Source: Symbiodinium natans (lineage: Eukaryota > Sar > Dinophyceae > Suessiales > Symbiodiniaceae). Taken from it: DNA of 64,000 nucleotides. Below are positions 1 to 10,100 of this stretch, piece by piece. The notes under the pieces were generated by a model. That model saw nothing but the letters and a program-made list of their open reading frames with translations. It was not told where the DNA came from and made no database searches. The stretch covers positions 60,649-124,648 of the forward strand of contig CAJNDS010000498.1 in assembly GCA_905221605.1 (NCBI GenBank), read 5' to 3'. Each line of letters opens with the position of its first letter. Position 1 is the first letter of the stretch. The position numbers and the translations under genes were made by a program.

Positions 1-51
1 CTCTATATATATATATATAGATAGTATATGTATATATGTATATATGCATAC

Positions 52-322
52 ATACACCCACACCCACCCACCCACCCACCCACCCACCCACCCACCCACA
101 CACCCACCCACCCACACACACACACACACCCACACACGCGCACACGCGCACACGCGCACACGCGCACACGCGCACACGCGCACACGCGCACACACGCACA
201 CACGCACACACGCACACACGCACGCGCACGCGCACGCGCACGCGCATGCGCACGCGCACGCGCACGCGCACGCGCACGCGCACGCGCACGCACACGCACA
301 CGCACACGCACACGCACACACA
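52..322. repeat. CA/CG-rich microsatellite (left flank of the large element)
   Basis: ACCC, CA and CGCA dinucleotide-type repeats run without a break up to the left terminus of the 12.6-kb element. A related CA tract starts immediately after the right terminus (12,945-13,083), so the element appears to sit inside one original microsatellite. The His/Thr/Arg-rich open frames here are artefacts of the repeat. Confidence 0.95.
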
Positions 323-323
323 C

Positions 324-339
324 CCTGGAGACCAGTTTG
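324..339 (+). repeat. Left terminal inverted repeat
   Basis: CCTGGAGACCAGTTTG matches the reverse complement of 12,929-12,944 at 15 of 16 positions. The bases just outside are CA repeat. Confidence 0.75.
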
Positions 340-799
340 ATCACACAAAGGGCGGCCAGACGGCTGGCGTACATGAAAAGAAGTGGGGGCGGCCAAACAA
401 ACTTTTCACGGCCATACGTTTTTCACGGTATGAGTTTTTTGGCATTTAAGTACACTTGCATCATGAGCAAAAAAAGGCATCCAGCATCATTGAGCCAACA
501 AAACTTAGGGTTCCAGATGGTTTCGTTTTCTTGGAGATTATAGGGTCTTTTTTGTTTATCGAGGACAAAAAGCCCAACCTTCCCTGGAAACCCTGAAGAG
601 TCGGGTTGGGTTTGAGTGTATTCGGGGTAACGCCCGTATATCTAAATTACCGCGATATATGAACATATACATGTGTCTATATATATATATATATATATAA
701 CGTATATTGTGTGTGTGTGTCTGTGCGTCTACTCCTGACATGTACATGGTGACGCTGGACCCACAACGAGCACCTATGCCGGATGCTCAGCTTCTTTTT

Positions 800-1859
800 T
801 CAGTGTTTCCGGCGCTTGCGGTCCCAAAGCTTGCACAGGCCCAAGAGTTGCCTCTGTAAAAGTCTCTTGGGGGCCGTGTGTTTGCTGGTCAACTTGTGGA
901 CCTTCGTCAGCTTCTTTAGCCCATCTTCGTCCATCCAAGTCGAAAAGACGTTCGGGTTTAACCTCGACGCAGGATTCGACTTGAGGATATGATGCAGTAT
1001 GTGCAACTTCGGCCGCAGCCGGAACAGGCGTTGCCGATCCTGAATGGCCCGCTTTGCGAGGCGAAGGTAGGATCTCATAAAGACCGTTCCAAAGGCAACT
1101 TTGTTCGCCTGTTCCTGCTGGGTCAGAAAGCGGCCTCCGTGGGCCATCAAGCTGAGGACATGGTCAGCTGACCAGAGGGCCCTGCATAGATCACTGCCCA
1201 TGGGGAGCTGATCTTGGAACTTAGTGGCGACGTGCAGGACCCACTTAAGGATCACGTAGGTGTCGTACCCACTCGACTTCAGTTCCGCCATTCCGGGAGT
1301 TCCAATTCAGTTTGCTCTTAGACAGCTTCTGGAGCTTCAACGGCAAGCCATGTTGTCGGCAGTACTCCTTGAGCTCGCACGTCGCCGTGTGCAGGCGATC
1401 CGTAACAGAAGATCCAGCAAAAAAGCCACGCTTTTGAAGCAAGATCACCAAAGTAGAGGCGACGAGGTCCCTCCCCGTCCCAAGATGGAACATATGAAGT
1501 ATGTCCCCATGAATAAATCCAGGGTCGAATCCCTCCAAAAGCGTATATGCAGGACTCAGTTTCCATGGCAACTGGGTGCCTTCGGTCGATATCCAAGCAG
1601 CGTCGTGGTTCACGTTTGTATACGCCATCGGCAGGCTCGCAGCGTCCAAACCTTTTGTGGCAAGACATTGCCAGCAGACCTTGATTATCAGAAACGACTC
1701 GAAAGCCCTAAGTTCCCAAACCTTGGAAACGGAATCAGTATGGGATATCTGTGAGCAAGGCACTTCATCTTTGTCAGCGTATCTGGAGAAGTTGAACACC
1801 TGCTTAAGAGCCTTCCAATCGCCACGGAATCCGGTAATGTACACGCGCAGATCCAGCAC
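800..1859 (-). pseudogene. Terminal exon of gene 2 with GDWK and DILHMFHLG motifs, frameshifted
   Basis: The exon starts after CTACAG (AG at 1,861-1,860). It encodes a domain with RGDWKALKQVF near its start and DILHM-FHLG-TGRD in the middle. Near 1,290 the frame ending KLSKSKLNWNSR must shift by one base to continue as MAELKSSGYDTYVILKW. The continuation carries KSSGYDTYV, a probable RPKLHILHHI motif and STWMDEDGLKKLTK, and stops at 800. Both halves are uninterrupted and clearly belong together, so I call a single +1 frameshift rather than two genes. The D..H...LG motif resembles the third catalytic region of CACTA/Plavaka transposases; that assignment is an inference. Confidence 0.6.
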
Positions 1860-4800
1860 CTGTAGCGTATGTTTAAAAGCTCATATATACGGGATTATAA
1901 GCCATTTTGAAAAACACGTAGGTGCCTAAGCGTATTCTAATTGCAGACCCAAGCGTCTGTTTCACCCGTAGACAGGTCCTTCACAGGAACTCCCTCTTGG
2001 GACAGTCGGTTGAAGCTCTGGGCGATGTGGAAGCAGGCCGCTTGAATACTTAAATTCACGCCTGTGTCGGGGTCGATGAGATACCTTGAAGCCGGAATTA
2101 TGCCCATCACCATCCTGGATGTTGCGGAATCTGAGAGGTAAGGCGAGAAGTCCGAAGTCCAGATTAAATAAAGCCACAGCTCGTTGCACGATTGTGCTTC
2201 GTCGCCTCGAAATTGAAGGCTTTCGATTTCAAACGAAACCGGTACTTATTGTGACACCCTTCTTAGATCTTTAGACTCTACCAAGGAGCTGTAGAGCGTA
2301 AATCCAAGCGTTGAGTTCCGGTGCTCTGATGTAGCCACAGGGTGATTCGGGTAGTCCAACAGGAACTTCTCCCAAAACGCAGGTATGGCCGAAAGATCAG
2401 ACACAAGACTCTTCAAGTAGCCAGCCTTCACGATGGCCTCAACCTGGGCTGCTGCATGGGAACCCTAGGATATATGTGTATACAGGTTGTTCATAAAAAG
2501 AAAACTCCAAAATACATTCGTGCCGAGCAAGGTTCCATATTGTGAGGAAGCACCATAGGCCAGTCTTCCCAAACAACAGTGGGATCATCCGAACTGGTTT
2601 TCAAGGGCAGCTTGATAGTAGATATATCGGCTTTCAGGGTCACATCCATGCGACGGGCCCGTTCATGTAGGCCTTCCTCTCGGTCATTCCTTAACCCGAC
2701 CCCAGGCCGGACCGCTGCTCTCAACGACAACATGGTCAAGGTGCCAGATTGGGTTTTAAGTCTACATGCTACCAAGAATCGGAATCAATTCGCTGTCATA
2801 CACTTCAGCAGTTGCTCGGGCATGTCGCACAGAAGCGTAGCCTTGCCCTATTGATAGGGCCAGCCTTGCACACAGCGATTGCAGTTGTGGCAAATGTCAA
2901 GGGTTGTTTGCGAGCATATGTGTATATAGCATGTTAACTAACAATTAATAAGCCCTGGCACGCATCATCGAGGCGTTGGTGCAAGCCACGTGCTGCACCT
3001 GCGATCGAGGCCCGGTTGTATATCCACATAAGTACGCGTACATAGTTGGAGATGGCACAAACACACTTCGCACTCGATCCAAAGCTTAACCGTAATTGTT
3101 TCATCCTCTCGCAGCAAGCCAGCACGCACGCTTGGCACATGGTCTATAGATCACTGCGATTGATCTAGAGCAAGTCGCCGGGGAGAAGCAAAATCGAAGT
3201 GAGCGCACTATACTGCGGGGCCCACACATCCAAAAGATGATACTTGCCGCAGTACCTATGTGCACTCGATCGTCTCGGAGCCCAGGCCTACGGCCACGAA
3301 TGTCAAAGCACTAGTTAACTGTTGCCCTGGCGCCAACATTTTCCTATACGGTAACCCCACGAACATCCGATGACCATTGCTGGGCCCACCCTACTTAAAC
3401 AATGCCGGCTGCAGATCGACATCTACTGCTTCCGCATCTCAGCCACGACAGCTCTGGCTTGCACACGGACCAGCTTTGTCTGCTCGACCTCGAGCGCAGT
3501 CGGGGAACATTGACAGGGATTAAAAATTCAGGGGTTTGCAACCAGGGGGATACCATGCATGGATAAACCAAGTTGCTTTCTCGGAGCAATTCTCACAGTA
3601 GGTCTCGAGGTCCTGGTCGAGCACGTCGTTCAACCTGGGTTGAAAGGATTTCAGGGATCAGCTGCATGGAGGTCACTTAACTGGAGACATTTGTGTGTTC
3701 TTGTAGGGGCTGTACGTCGAGAGGGCAGTCTCGAGGGAAGCTTTCTTGGACTCCAGATGGGTTCTGAGCTCATTGTCTTGGGGAAGATCGAAGGCGATGG
3801 AACTGGCTGCAATCTCCTTCTTTAGCTCCTTGCCTGAACTGCACAGCTAAATGCCAAAGGAACAGTGACAAAAAGCGTGCACCATTCAGATTCAGAAAAA
3901 AACGATTCAATTAACTCTAAATTGATCGAAGCTACGGATGTCCTCACGCAACTCTTTCAGGGTCTTGGGCGCCTGCTGCTTGACTTTGGCCTTTGCTTTG
4001 CCCTTAGGTTTGTTGCCTCAGGGCCCGTGCGCTTCCCGAACATAATGAAATGTAATCACAGACATGCATGCGTAGGCACTGGCCTCCAGTAGCACCTGAT
4101 GCATCCTTCAAGTTCCGCAAGACGGCCAAACCATCCTCAGCCCCAGCAACAGCCAGCGAGGACGTCGATGATCCCCGTCGCACCGTGGAGGCACTGTCGT
4201 CACTGATGAGGGACAGGGCTACAGCAGAGTTCGGTTTCACATGCAGCTTAACCTCACCAGACTGTTTCTCTTCCTCACGATCATGGTTCACCCCTCCCGT
4301 CGCCACCCAGTATCGCACCGACTCTGGGTCATCAGGAACATCTTCATCTTCGTCACCTCCTCGGCGGACTACTGCCTCGATTTTTTTCCTCAGGTATACG
4401 TGCAATATATCGAGCCGTTCCCAGATATACAAACGACGCTTCGTGCATGGACACTAATGCTTTGCAGCTACATCGAGAACCCGCGGGTGATCATTTCGCT
4501 GATGGTGAGGTGTTCGCGGTTCTTGACAGTTTCGTTTGCTCTCGATCGAGTTATGACCAGGGCGGCCTCTGTCGCATCAAGATTCAAGCCCTTCTCCAGG
4601 AACTTGCGCAAGAGCTCCCGCTTGCCCTGGGCTGAAGACACGCGCTTATCTAATATACATATGTCAACATTCAAAAAAGAGCAACCCCAAATTTATGATC
4701 GATTCGACGCCTAGTTTCAGCGCGGGACGAGTTCCAAAGCGAAGACATTTCCGGATACTTGGACACATCGATGCCTTCCATGCGCCTTGACAGTGCCATG

Positions 4801-5369
4801 TACTCCTTGCGGTGTGACGTCGATGTGATCTCATGCGCCTTCTCGGTTGGGTCGGTCTTCTTGGTTGGGTTGGTCTTCTCGGTTGGGTCGGTCTTCTCGG
4901 TTGGGTTGGTCTTCTCGGTTGGGTCGGTCTTCTTGGTTCGGGCTTTCTTTGTTGGGGGCCCCTCTTCATCCTCCGACTCCTCCGCCTCCTCCTCCTCTTC
5001 CTCTGTGCCCTCCCCGAGCTCCTCCCCATCTTCTCCTTCATCAGCAACATCATGCTGGGAGTCCTCTTCGTCATCCTCAGGCCCGTCCATCCTGATTAGC
5101 CCCTCCCCAGTAACCTTCAACACCGGAGCTTTCACACGAACCGGAGCCGAAGCAACCGAACCGGCTCTCGACGAAGACGACAGGCCAGCGCTGGCCCTCG
5201 AGGCTTCCATGGCCTTCTCCAAATCAGCCTGGAACTGAGCGTCAAGATCCGGACTGGGACGCGCAGGCTTCGGCTTTGGGGCGGTAAGCTTCTTTACCTG
5301 AACTTTGAGCTCTTTGTTGTCTTGGATCAACTTGCAGAGGAGAGAACGCAGGTCGCCGTCCACATTCAT
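800..5369 (-). CDS. Multi-exon transposase-like gene (element gene 2)
   Basis: Read on the minus strand from an ATG at 5,369 to a TGA at 800-802. Exons inferred by eye: 5369-c.4720, 4626-4472, 4388-4080, 4016-3936, 3833-3716, 3634-3597, 3488-3427, c.2720-2535, 2451-2282, 2196-1949 and 1859-800. Most junctions have AG before the exon and GT after it (for example TTG|GTAGAG at 2282 and TGG|GTCTGC at 1949). The protein begins with a Lys/Glu/Asp-rich region. Next come a segment with KRELLRKFLEKG and LTISEMITRGFS, a segment ending WEDWPMVLPHNM, and then WTSDFSPYLSD, GFRGDWKALK and DILHMFHLGTGRD. The order and motifs recall a large dinoflagellate family often found in mobile DNA; DxxHxxxLG also occurs in CACTA/Plavaka-type transposases. 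A frameshift near 1,290 suggests decay or a sequence error. Confidence 0.6.
1949..2196 (-). CDS. Gene 2 exon (LIWTSDFSPYLSD ... IDPDTGVNLSIQAA)
   Basis: Minus-strand frame starting after CGAAG. It encodes NELWLYLIWTSDFSPYLSD, then GIIPASRYLIDPDTG and VNLSIQAACFHIAQSFNRL. The exon ends TGG|GTCTGC in phase 0, and the next exon (1,859) opens in phase 0, giving W-VLDLRVYITGFRGDWK. That phase agreement supports the junction. Confidence 0.65.
2282..2451 (-). CDS. Gene 2 exon (LLDYPNHPVATSEHRNSTLG)
   Basis: Preceded by CATGCAG and followed by GTAGAG, so both splice sites are canonical. It encodes an amphipathic helix (AQVEAIVKAGYLKSLVSD), then FWEKFLLDYPNHPV and an N-S-T-L-G-F-T-L-Y segment. It lies directly upstream of the LIWTSDF exon in transcript order. 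Confidence 0.65.
4080..4626 (-). CDS. Two gene 2 exons (4626-4472 and 4388-4080)
   Basis: The first exon starts after CAGCCCAG and encodes GKRELLRKFLEKGLNL, then ATEAALVITRSRANE and LTISEMITRGFS, with a GTAGCT donor at 4,471. The second starts after ACCTGAG and encodes KKIEAVVRRGGDEDED, then SVRYWVATGGVNHDREEE and a Ser-rich tail, with a GTGCCT donor at 4,079. The basic helix followed by acidic, serine-rich sequence fits a DNA- or protein-binding N-terminal region. No function is assigned. Confidence 0.6.
4671..5369 (-). CDS. First exon of gene 2: charged protein with a KTDPTEKTNPTEK repeat
   Basis: Starts MNVDGDLRSLLCKLIQDNKE, a likely short coiled coil (QDNKELKVQVKKL). A long Glu/Asp-rich stretch follows, then four to five copies of a 6-residue repeat (TEKTDP/TEKTNP), and finally HRKEYMALSRRMEGIDVSKY, which looks folded. 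The repeat is also visible in DNA (about 4,845-4,935, an 18-nt GGTTGGGTYGGTCTTCTY unit) and may vary in copy number. The true 3' end of the exon probably lies near 4,720; the frame runs open to 4,671. Start choice: the ATG at 5,369 is the first in frame. Confidence 0.6.
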   Translation of the reverse strand: MNVDGDLRSLLCKLIQDNKELKVQVKKLTAPKPKPARPSPDLDAQFQADLEKAMEASRASAGLSSSSRAGSVASAPVRVKAPVLKVTGEGLIRMDGPEDDEEDSQHDVADEGEDGEELGEGTEEEEEEAEESEDEEGPPTKKARTKKTDPTEKTNPTEKTDPTEKTNPTKKTDPTEKAHEITSTSHRKEYMALSRRMEGIDVSKYPEMSSLWNSSRAETRRRIDHKFGVALF

Positions 5370-5826
5370 GTTAGCCAATTCTGAGGGGGTCTCTTCTGGC
5401 CTTGGGCAGTGTAAAAGCGCAGGTGCAGCTTAAGTACCACGTATGGGCAAACATATGCAGCTTTTCACACTTAAGTTTGAGCTGGAAAGCCACTCAACCT
5501 TCTCGGGCACAATGTCCAGGGTCGAGGCCGGGCGTCCGGCATAGGCTTGCTCATCCGCGATCTTCAGCCCGTGTAGCAAAGTAGCGCACGACCTGAGATG
5601 TTGCTATAGTGGCTTATAGTCATGGTGAATTCGAGTGTGAACTTGAACCGATGTGGGATGCAGAATAGCGGCTTGCCCGAAAGCTGGCGATCGAGGTTCT
5701 TTGCTTTCTGAACAGGCTTCGGTTTCACAGCCGGGGGCTCATTCTCAGGCCCGGGGAGCACCTGATCGTGAACATCTTGTTTAAATGAAGAAAACTTAAG
5801 CTTAAGGCCCGATCTACGTACCTGAT

Positions 5827-6450
5827 CTAAGCATGCGTCTGGGTCACCTGGGTGTCCTCGTCAGCGGGGTCGGGCTTCTGAGCAGGGGCCTTCTTCAGTT
5901 CATCACCAGAGGCCTCATCACATGAAGTCTCGTCCCCATCGATAGCATCATCAATTGGGCCTGGGTCGACCTTTGAGGCTTTTTCGAGCTCATCCACACG
6001 AACACATTCCTCGGCAACGGCCGTCTTCAGGGCGGCAGGACAAGGACCCAGTGCCTCCTTGAGTGCTTCGATGCAAGAATCATTGGTTTCCATCGGGTGG
6101 GAACCCCTGACCTTAGCGAGCACTGCAGGGAAGTTCTTCCAACTGATCTCAATACCAAGCTGATCATCGAAGAAGCAGGCTTCCTCCTCCTCTGCTGCAA
6201 CGGGCTCTGGCTGTTTGGCCTTCGCTTTCGGGTGCTTTTTGGCTTTCGCCTTGGGTGCTTTCGGCTCAGGCTGCTCTTCCTTTGCAGCAGTCTCTTTCGG
6301 AGTCATTTTGCCCTTGACACGCTTGGTGACAGGCTCAGTGCTGTCTTTGGTTACCCCCACATCTTTGATGACCCCCTTAGCCTTCAAGCTTTGCATGACC
6401 TCAGCATACTGCTCCTTCTGCTCGTTGGTCAGGGCGGCTTTCTTACCCAT
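5827..6450 (-). CDS. Lys/Ala/Glu-rich protein exon starting MGKKAALTNEQKEQ
   Basis: An open frame of 207 codons from an ATG at 6,450. It begins MGKKAALTNEQKEQYAEVMQ, then a Lys/Pro/Ala-rich linker and an acidic tail; a segment GIEISWKNFPAVLAKVRG between them may be folded. A GTGACC donor near the end (DTQ|VTQTHA) suggests the true exon stops about 15 nt earlier. It lies between genes 1 and 2 on the same strand and could be a separate gene or an internal exon. No function recognised. Confidence 0.55.
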   Translation of the reverse strand: MGKKAALTNEQKEQYAEVMQSLKAKGVIKDVGVTKDSTEPVTKRVKGKMTPKETAAKEEQPEPKAPKAKAKKHPKAKAKQPEPVAAEEEEACFFDDQLGIEISWKNFPAVLAKVRGSHPMETNDSCIEALKEALGPCPAALKTAVAEECVRVDELEKASKVDPGPIDDAIDGDETSCDEASGDELKKAPAQKPDPADEDTQVTQTHA

Positions 6451-6529
6451 TGCAACTCCGGCAGTCGAGAATCACAGCCGGGGCAGCTTCAAATCTGCGC
6501 TGCGCAAGCAAAACCAATCACTTAAGGCA

Positions 6530-6547
6530 ACATGGGTCGTGAAATTG
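6530..6547. repeat. 18-bp direct repeat, copy 1
   Basis: ACATGGGTCGTGAAATTG is identical at 6,530-6,547 and 9,520-9,537. Each copy lies about 80 bp upstream (minus strand) of an in-frame ATG, at 6,450 and 9,440. Confidence 0.8.
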
Positions 6548-6830
6548 CTGAATTTCACAGTCGTGCAAGTTCGACACTATAGGACATGCGAACGAAAGGC
6601 CCCCGGCGTGAATCACGTGAATCACGGCGCAGCACGGTCAAGTACCGACGCCGCACGGTCAAGTATCGATTTTTCACGCCCGCATCTCTTTGTGAATGTT
6701 GCTGCTCCCCCACATCTTGACCACGGAGATCGCGTGAAATCTCGTGTGAAATTCACAGGTGCCCTCTTGCATGCCTCAAAACATTCACCTAAGCAGCGCG
6801 GAAGCATGGAGGTGTGAAATTCAGTGCCTT

Positions 6831-7098
6831 TCATGGTTTGTTCGTGAAGCCAAGCGGCCCAGCCACCAGGAGGATCCAGATCTCTGGACTGGCCGAGGTA
6901 GTCGACCACATCTTGAAGGCGTGCCTGGGCTGCAAATTGCACATTGGAATCGTACTTACAGTTAAGAGTATCCATGTCGAACAATATGTACTATAATAAT
7001 TAGGCAGTACGTTGGCTACTGCAGCGAGGCACATCAGGCCATGAATCGCCTGAGATTCCCGAACCGTCATCGGCCAGGCAGCTTTCTGAGAAAAGCTC
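6831..7098 (-). CDS. Two short minus-strand exon candidates
   Basis: One exon at about 7,098-7,011 lies between CCTCACAG and GTACTG and reads VWSFSQKAAWPMTVRESQ then IHGLMCLAAVAN. The second, at about 6,925-6,835, follows CAG and reads ARLQDVVDYLGQSRDLDPPG then GWAAWLHEQT. Both could be 3' exons of gene 1. Confidence 0.45.
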
Positions 7099-7188
7099 CA
7101 GACCTGTGAGGCGCGGATTAACAGCATGGGATACTCTCAGCGTTTGCGAGAAGGGCACCTGCGTGAATTCCAGCAATTGTCAAAACAT

Positions 7189-10100
7189 TTATATATTGGG
7201 TTGCGTGGTCCTGCAAAGCAATTTGTCGTTAAAGTCAGCTAATATATATTGAAGCCGTATAACAATATATTCAATGTGGCCAGGGTATATGTGTGTGTGA
7301 CATATATAACCCTGGGAACGTACATGCCGCGCCTTGAAGAGATCCTGGAACAGGCGAGCCAGGAAGACACCAAATTCGACCGTGTACGTCCTTGGTTGGA
7401 TCGAGGCGCAGGGGAATTCACAGGGCAAATGGTCGTACGTATATGTATAGCTTTGGGTCGAGATTCTGGGAGGCCTTCAATTTCCTTGTCACACCCGAAT
7501 AGCGCTTGACACCCAGCGCGTCTATGTACCTTCTGGTGAGCTTGGTAGCAAATTCCCGCAGCTCCAGTCGGGACATGTAGCCTGCCCTAGCCACAATCTT
7601 CTCCACCAGTGTTTTGTCATTTGTCCAGATCCGGTGCCGTTTAGGACTTGGGCCAGCAAACTTGCCCATGTAGAAGGCACCGCTGTACACCTCAGGACTT
7701 AAGGCCTTTTAGCTGCAACAGTATACATGTGATCATGGGGTTTTGTGGCAGTGTGAAAGATAATTTGGCTTTGGCACGGTAAAGCGACCCCATAGATCCT
7801 GAAATCGCGGGAGGTTCGGAACCATTGTTCCGTCCGGCTGCTCCAGTAGAAAGCGCAAATTTCGTGCCACACACACATCGTGATAATCAACGAAACTCGG
7901 GCAGCAAGTTGATTTCCTGTCTGAACGAAAAGTCGTGAAGTGTCACCCATGGGCCGGAGCAATGTGCGGCCAGAGCTGTGTCTTGACCTAGGCTGATCGA
8001 GGGCACCAAACGACAAGATATTCTCAGCACAACGCAGCCCCCCAGTATATTAGGCCAAAGGCATAGCAGTGAAACTTCTGCAGTCCAGCGCTATCAGCAC
8101 CAGTCCACCCGGCTTCATTCTCAGAAGCTGCACCAGACAGAGACTTAGCTCGATCGATTATACGAAAATTAAGCAACGACGCAGAATGCCAAACAGATCC
8201 AAAGTTTAGCGAAGTAGCCAAAAGCCTGCTGGCTCCAGCAGGTTCATCGTGCGCCTGTCGATATCCCAGTCGATGCTGACACCACGCAGGCGTGCCTGGG
8301 CTGCACCGTGAAAATCTACATGCATGGACCAGGCATTGTATTCTGTGAAGAGTCCTTGTGTTCTAATATTGCTGTTAAGATGCCTTCCTCAGGGCATTGC
8401 TCACAGCACAAGCCCCTGCAAATACTTCTAGGAATTCTCTGTCCTGTCGACAAGGGCTTCTCGGGAAACAAAATTTGATGATGCCTGGGCCTACTGTCTG
8501 CATGCTGCAGGGCTCCTGCTTCATATCGATTCGCGTGTTGAAGAGCAGCAGGAGCGATATCAAGATAAGCATTGGCGGGGCCCCAACCCTCATCAGTTCG
8601 GCCACCACCATGATATGTACACGTACAGGTTTGCTACCGGACACCGATACGCTCGAGCAAATTTAATTGATTGCATGGTAGCGATAGGCACCACCCACTG
8701 TGCTGTGCCATGTTGCTTTAGGATCACATGGTACAGATCCACCACACGTGCAAACGTACTTTTTTTCTCGAAAGCCCCGACTGCATAAGAGCGCACTGCA
8801 GACAAATCAGCTGCGCATATGACCCCCGGATGCGACATATCACACCTGGAAACAAATTAAGGAGCCTGTGGCACTGGCTGCATGCATGCAGCTGCTCAGT
8901 ATACTAGCCACCCAAGGCTGCCAGACGAAACGGGTTCACCGTACAATTCTTGTCAACAAATCTTCGCCTCTTAAGCTCAGGCAACGACATGTGCGCCAAG
9001 AGCTCCGATCGCTGCGTAGAGGAACACCAAGCTTCACAAGCTTGCTTGTGAGTCATCCCGTCCTTCTTGGACTGGATGAGGAAGATCTCCCTTTGCTCCC
9101 TGAAATGGTGCGGCCGATATACTCCCACACGATCAGGGCACATGCCTTCGGCATCATGATCGGGGGCAGGGGCGGCAGGGACTGCATCAGGGGAATGAGC
9201 ATCACGAGCAGGTCTAGCACCCAATCCGGCCCCCAAAATTAGCCTCTTCTTCTTGGGAGCCTCAGTAGGGCCGCCACCGATCAGCAAACGTTTCTTGGGC
9301 AGGCTCTGTGGCACCTTTGGGGCATCGCCGGTGGCACCGTCATCGGCCTCATGTTCTTCGGCCTCATCCTTCGGCTCATCGAAGGCCACCTTGTACTGCT
9401 CACTTACCGGAATAGGGTCGGGCGCTCTAGACGTAGACATGACATCAGCCAAGCCTTTCTGTACCTTAGCCCAGCGATGATTTCAGGATGTGCTTTTGCA
9501 AATTAAGGAAATTGCAAAGACATGGGTCGTGAAATTGTGACATTGCAGGACATACTCCAGGGCACAAAGTCTGGCAGGTCTACCACTTTCGAAAGGCCTT
9601 TCGTAGTGCGGGCGCAAGCGAAAGCTGGGTGCTTCTCAGCTTCAGCAATCAAACTCTTGGACTTGAAGAACGATGCCAAACTGCCCCGGGTAGACACGCT
9701 CGAAAGATCGGAGGCTGAATCCTTGAAGAACTTGGCATCATTGAGCTGCGCCGCAAGCCGGCTGACCATACTGTCCCCCCTAGAAACAGCGGTGAAGCTC
9801 GAAGACGTCCAACAATTCGAAGAGCTGAGTTCCGAGAGCCCTCCCGAATCACCACGCCCTAAATCACTGCTGTCACTGTCGCCACCATTCTCACAAGGCA
9901 CGTAGCACCCCTTGGATATACATGTGTGGCAAATATGATCGGTCCCGAAAGCAAATGGATCAAATAAGATGCTGTGTTGGATCATTCCTGTATATGTGTT
10001 TCTGCTCTAAAAGGTCAAGGCTCCTTCAGACCTGGTAGTTGCAAGGAGGCAACTCGGGCTCTCAACCGGTTGAGCTTCTTAAGCTTGCTGGAAGGCGCCC

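Noticed and set aside
3-543. Long frames of His/Thr/Arg/Ala/Val across the left microsatellite on both strands
   Set aside because: They follow directly from CA/CG repeats and exist in several frames at once.
1260-1929. Plus-strand frames over the gene 2 terminal exon
   Set aside because: The minus strand carries conserved motifs and splice sites; the plus frames are shadows.
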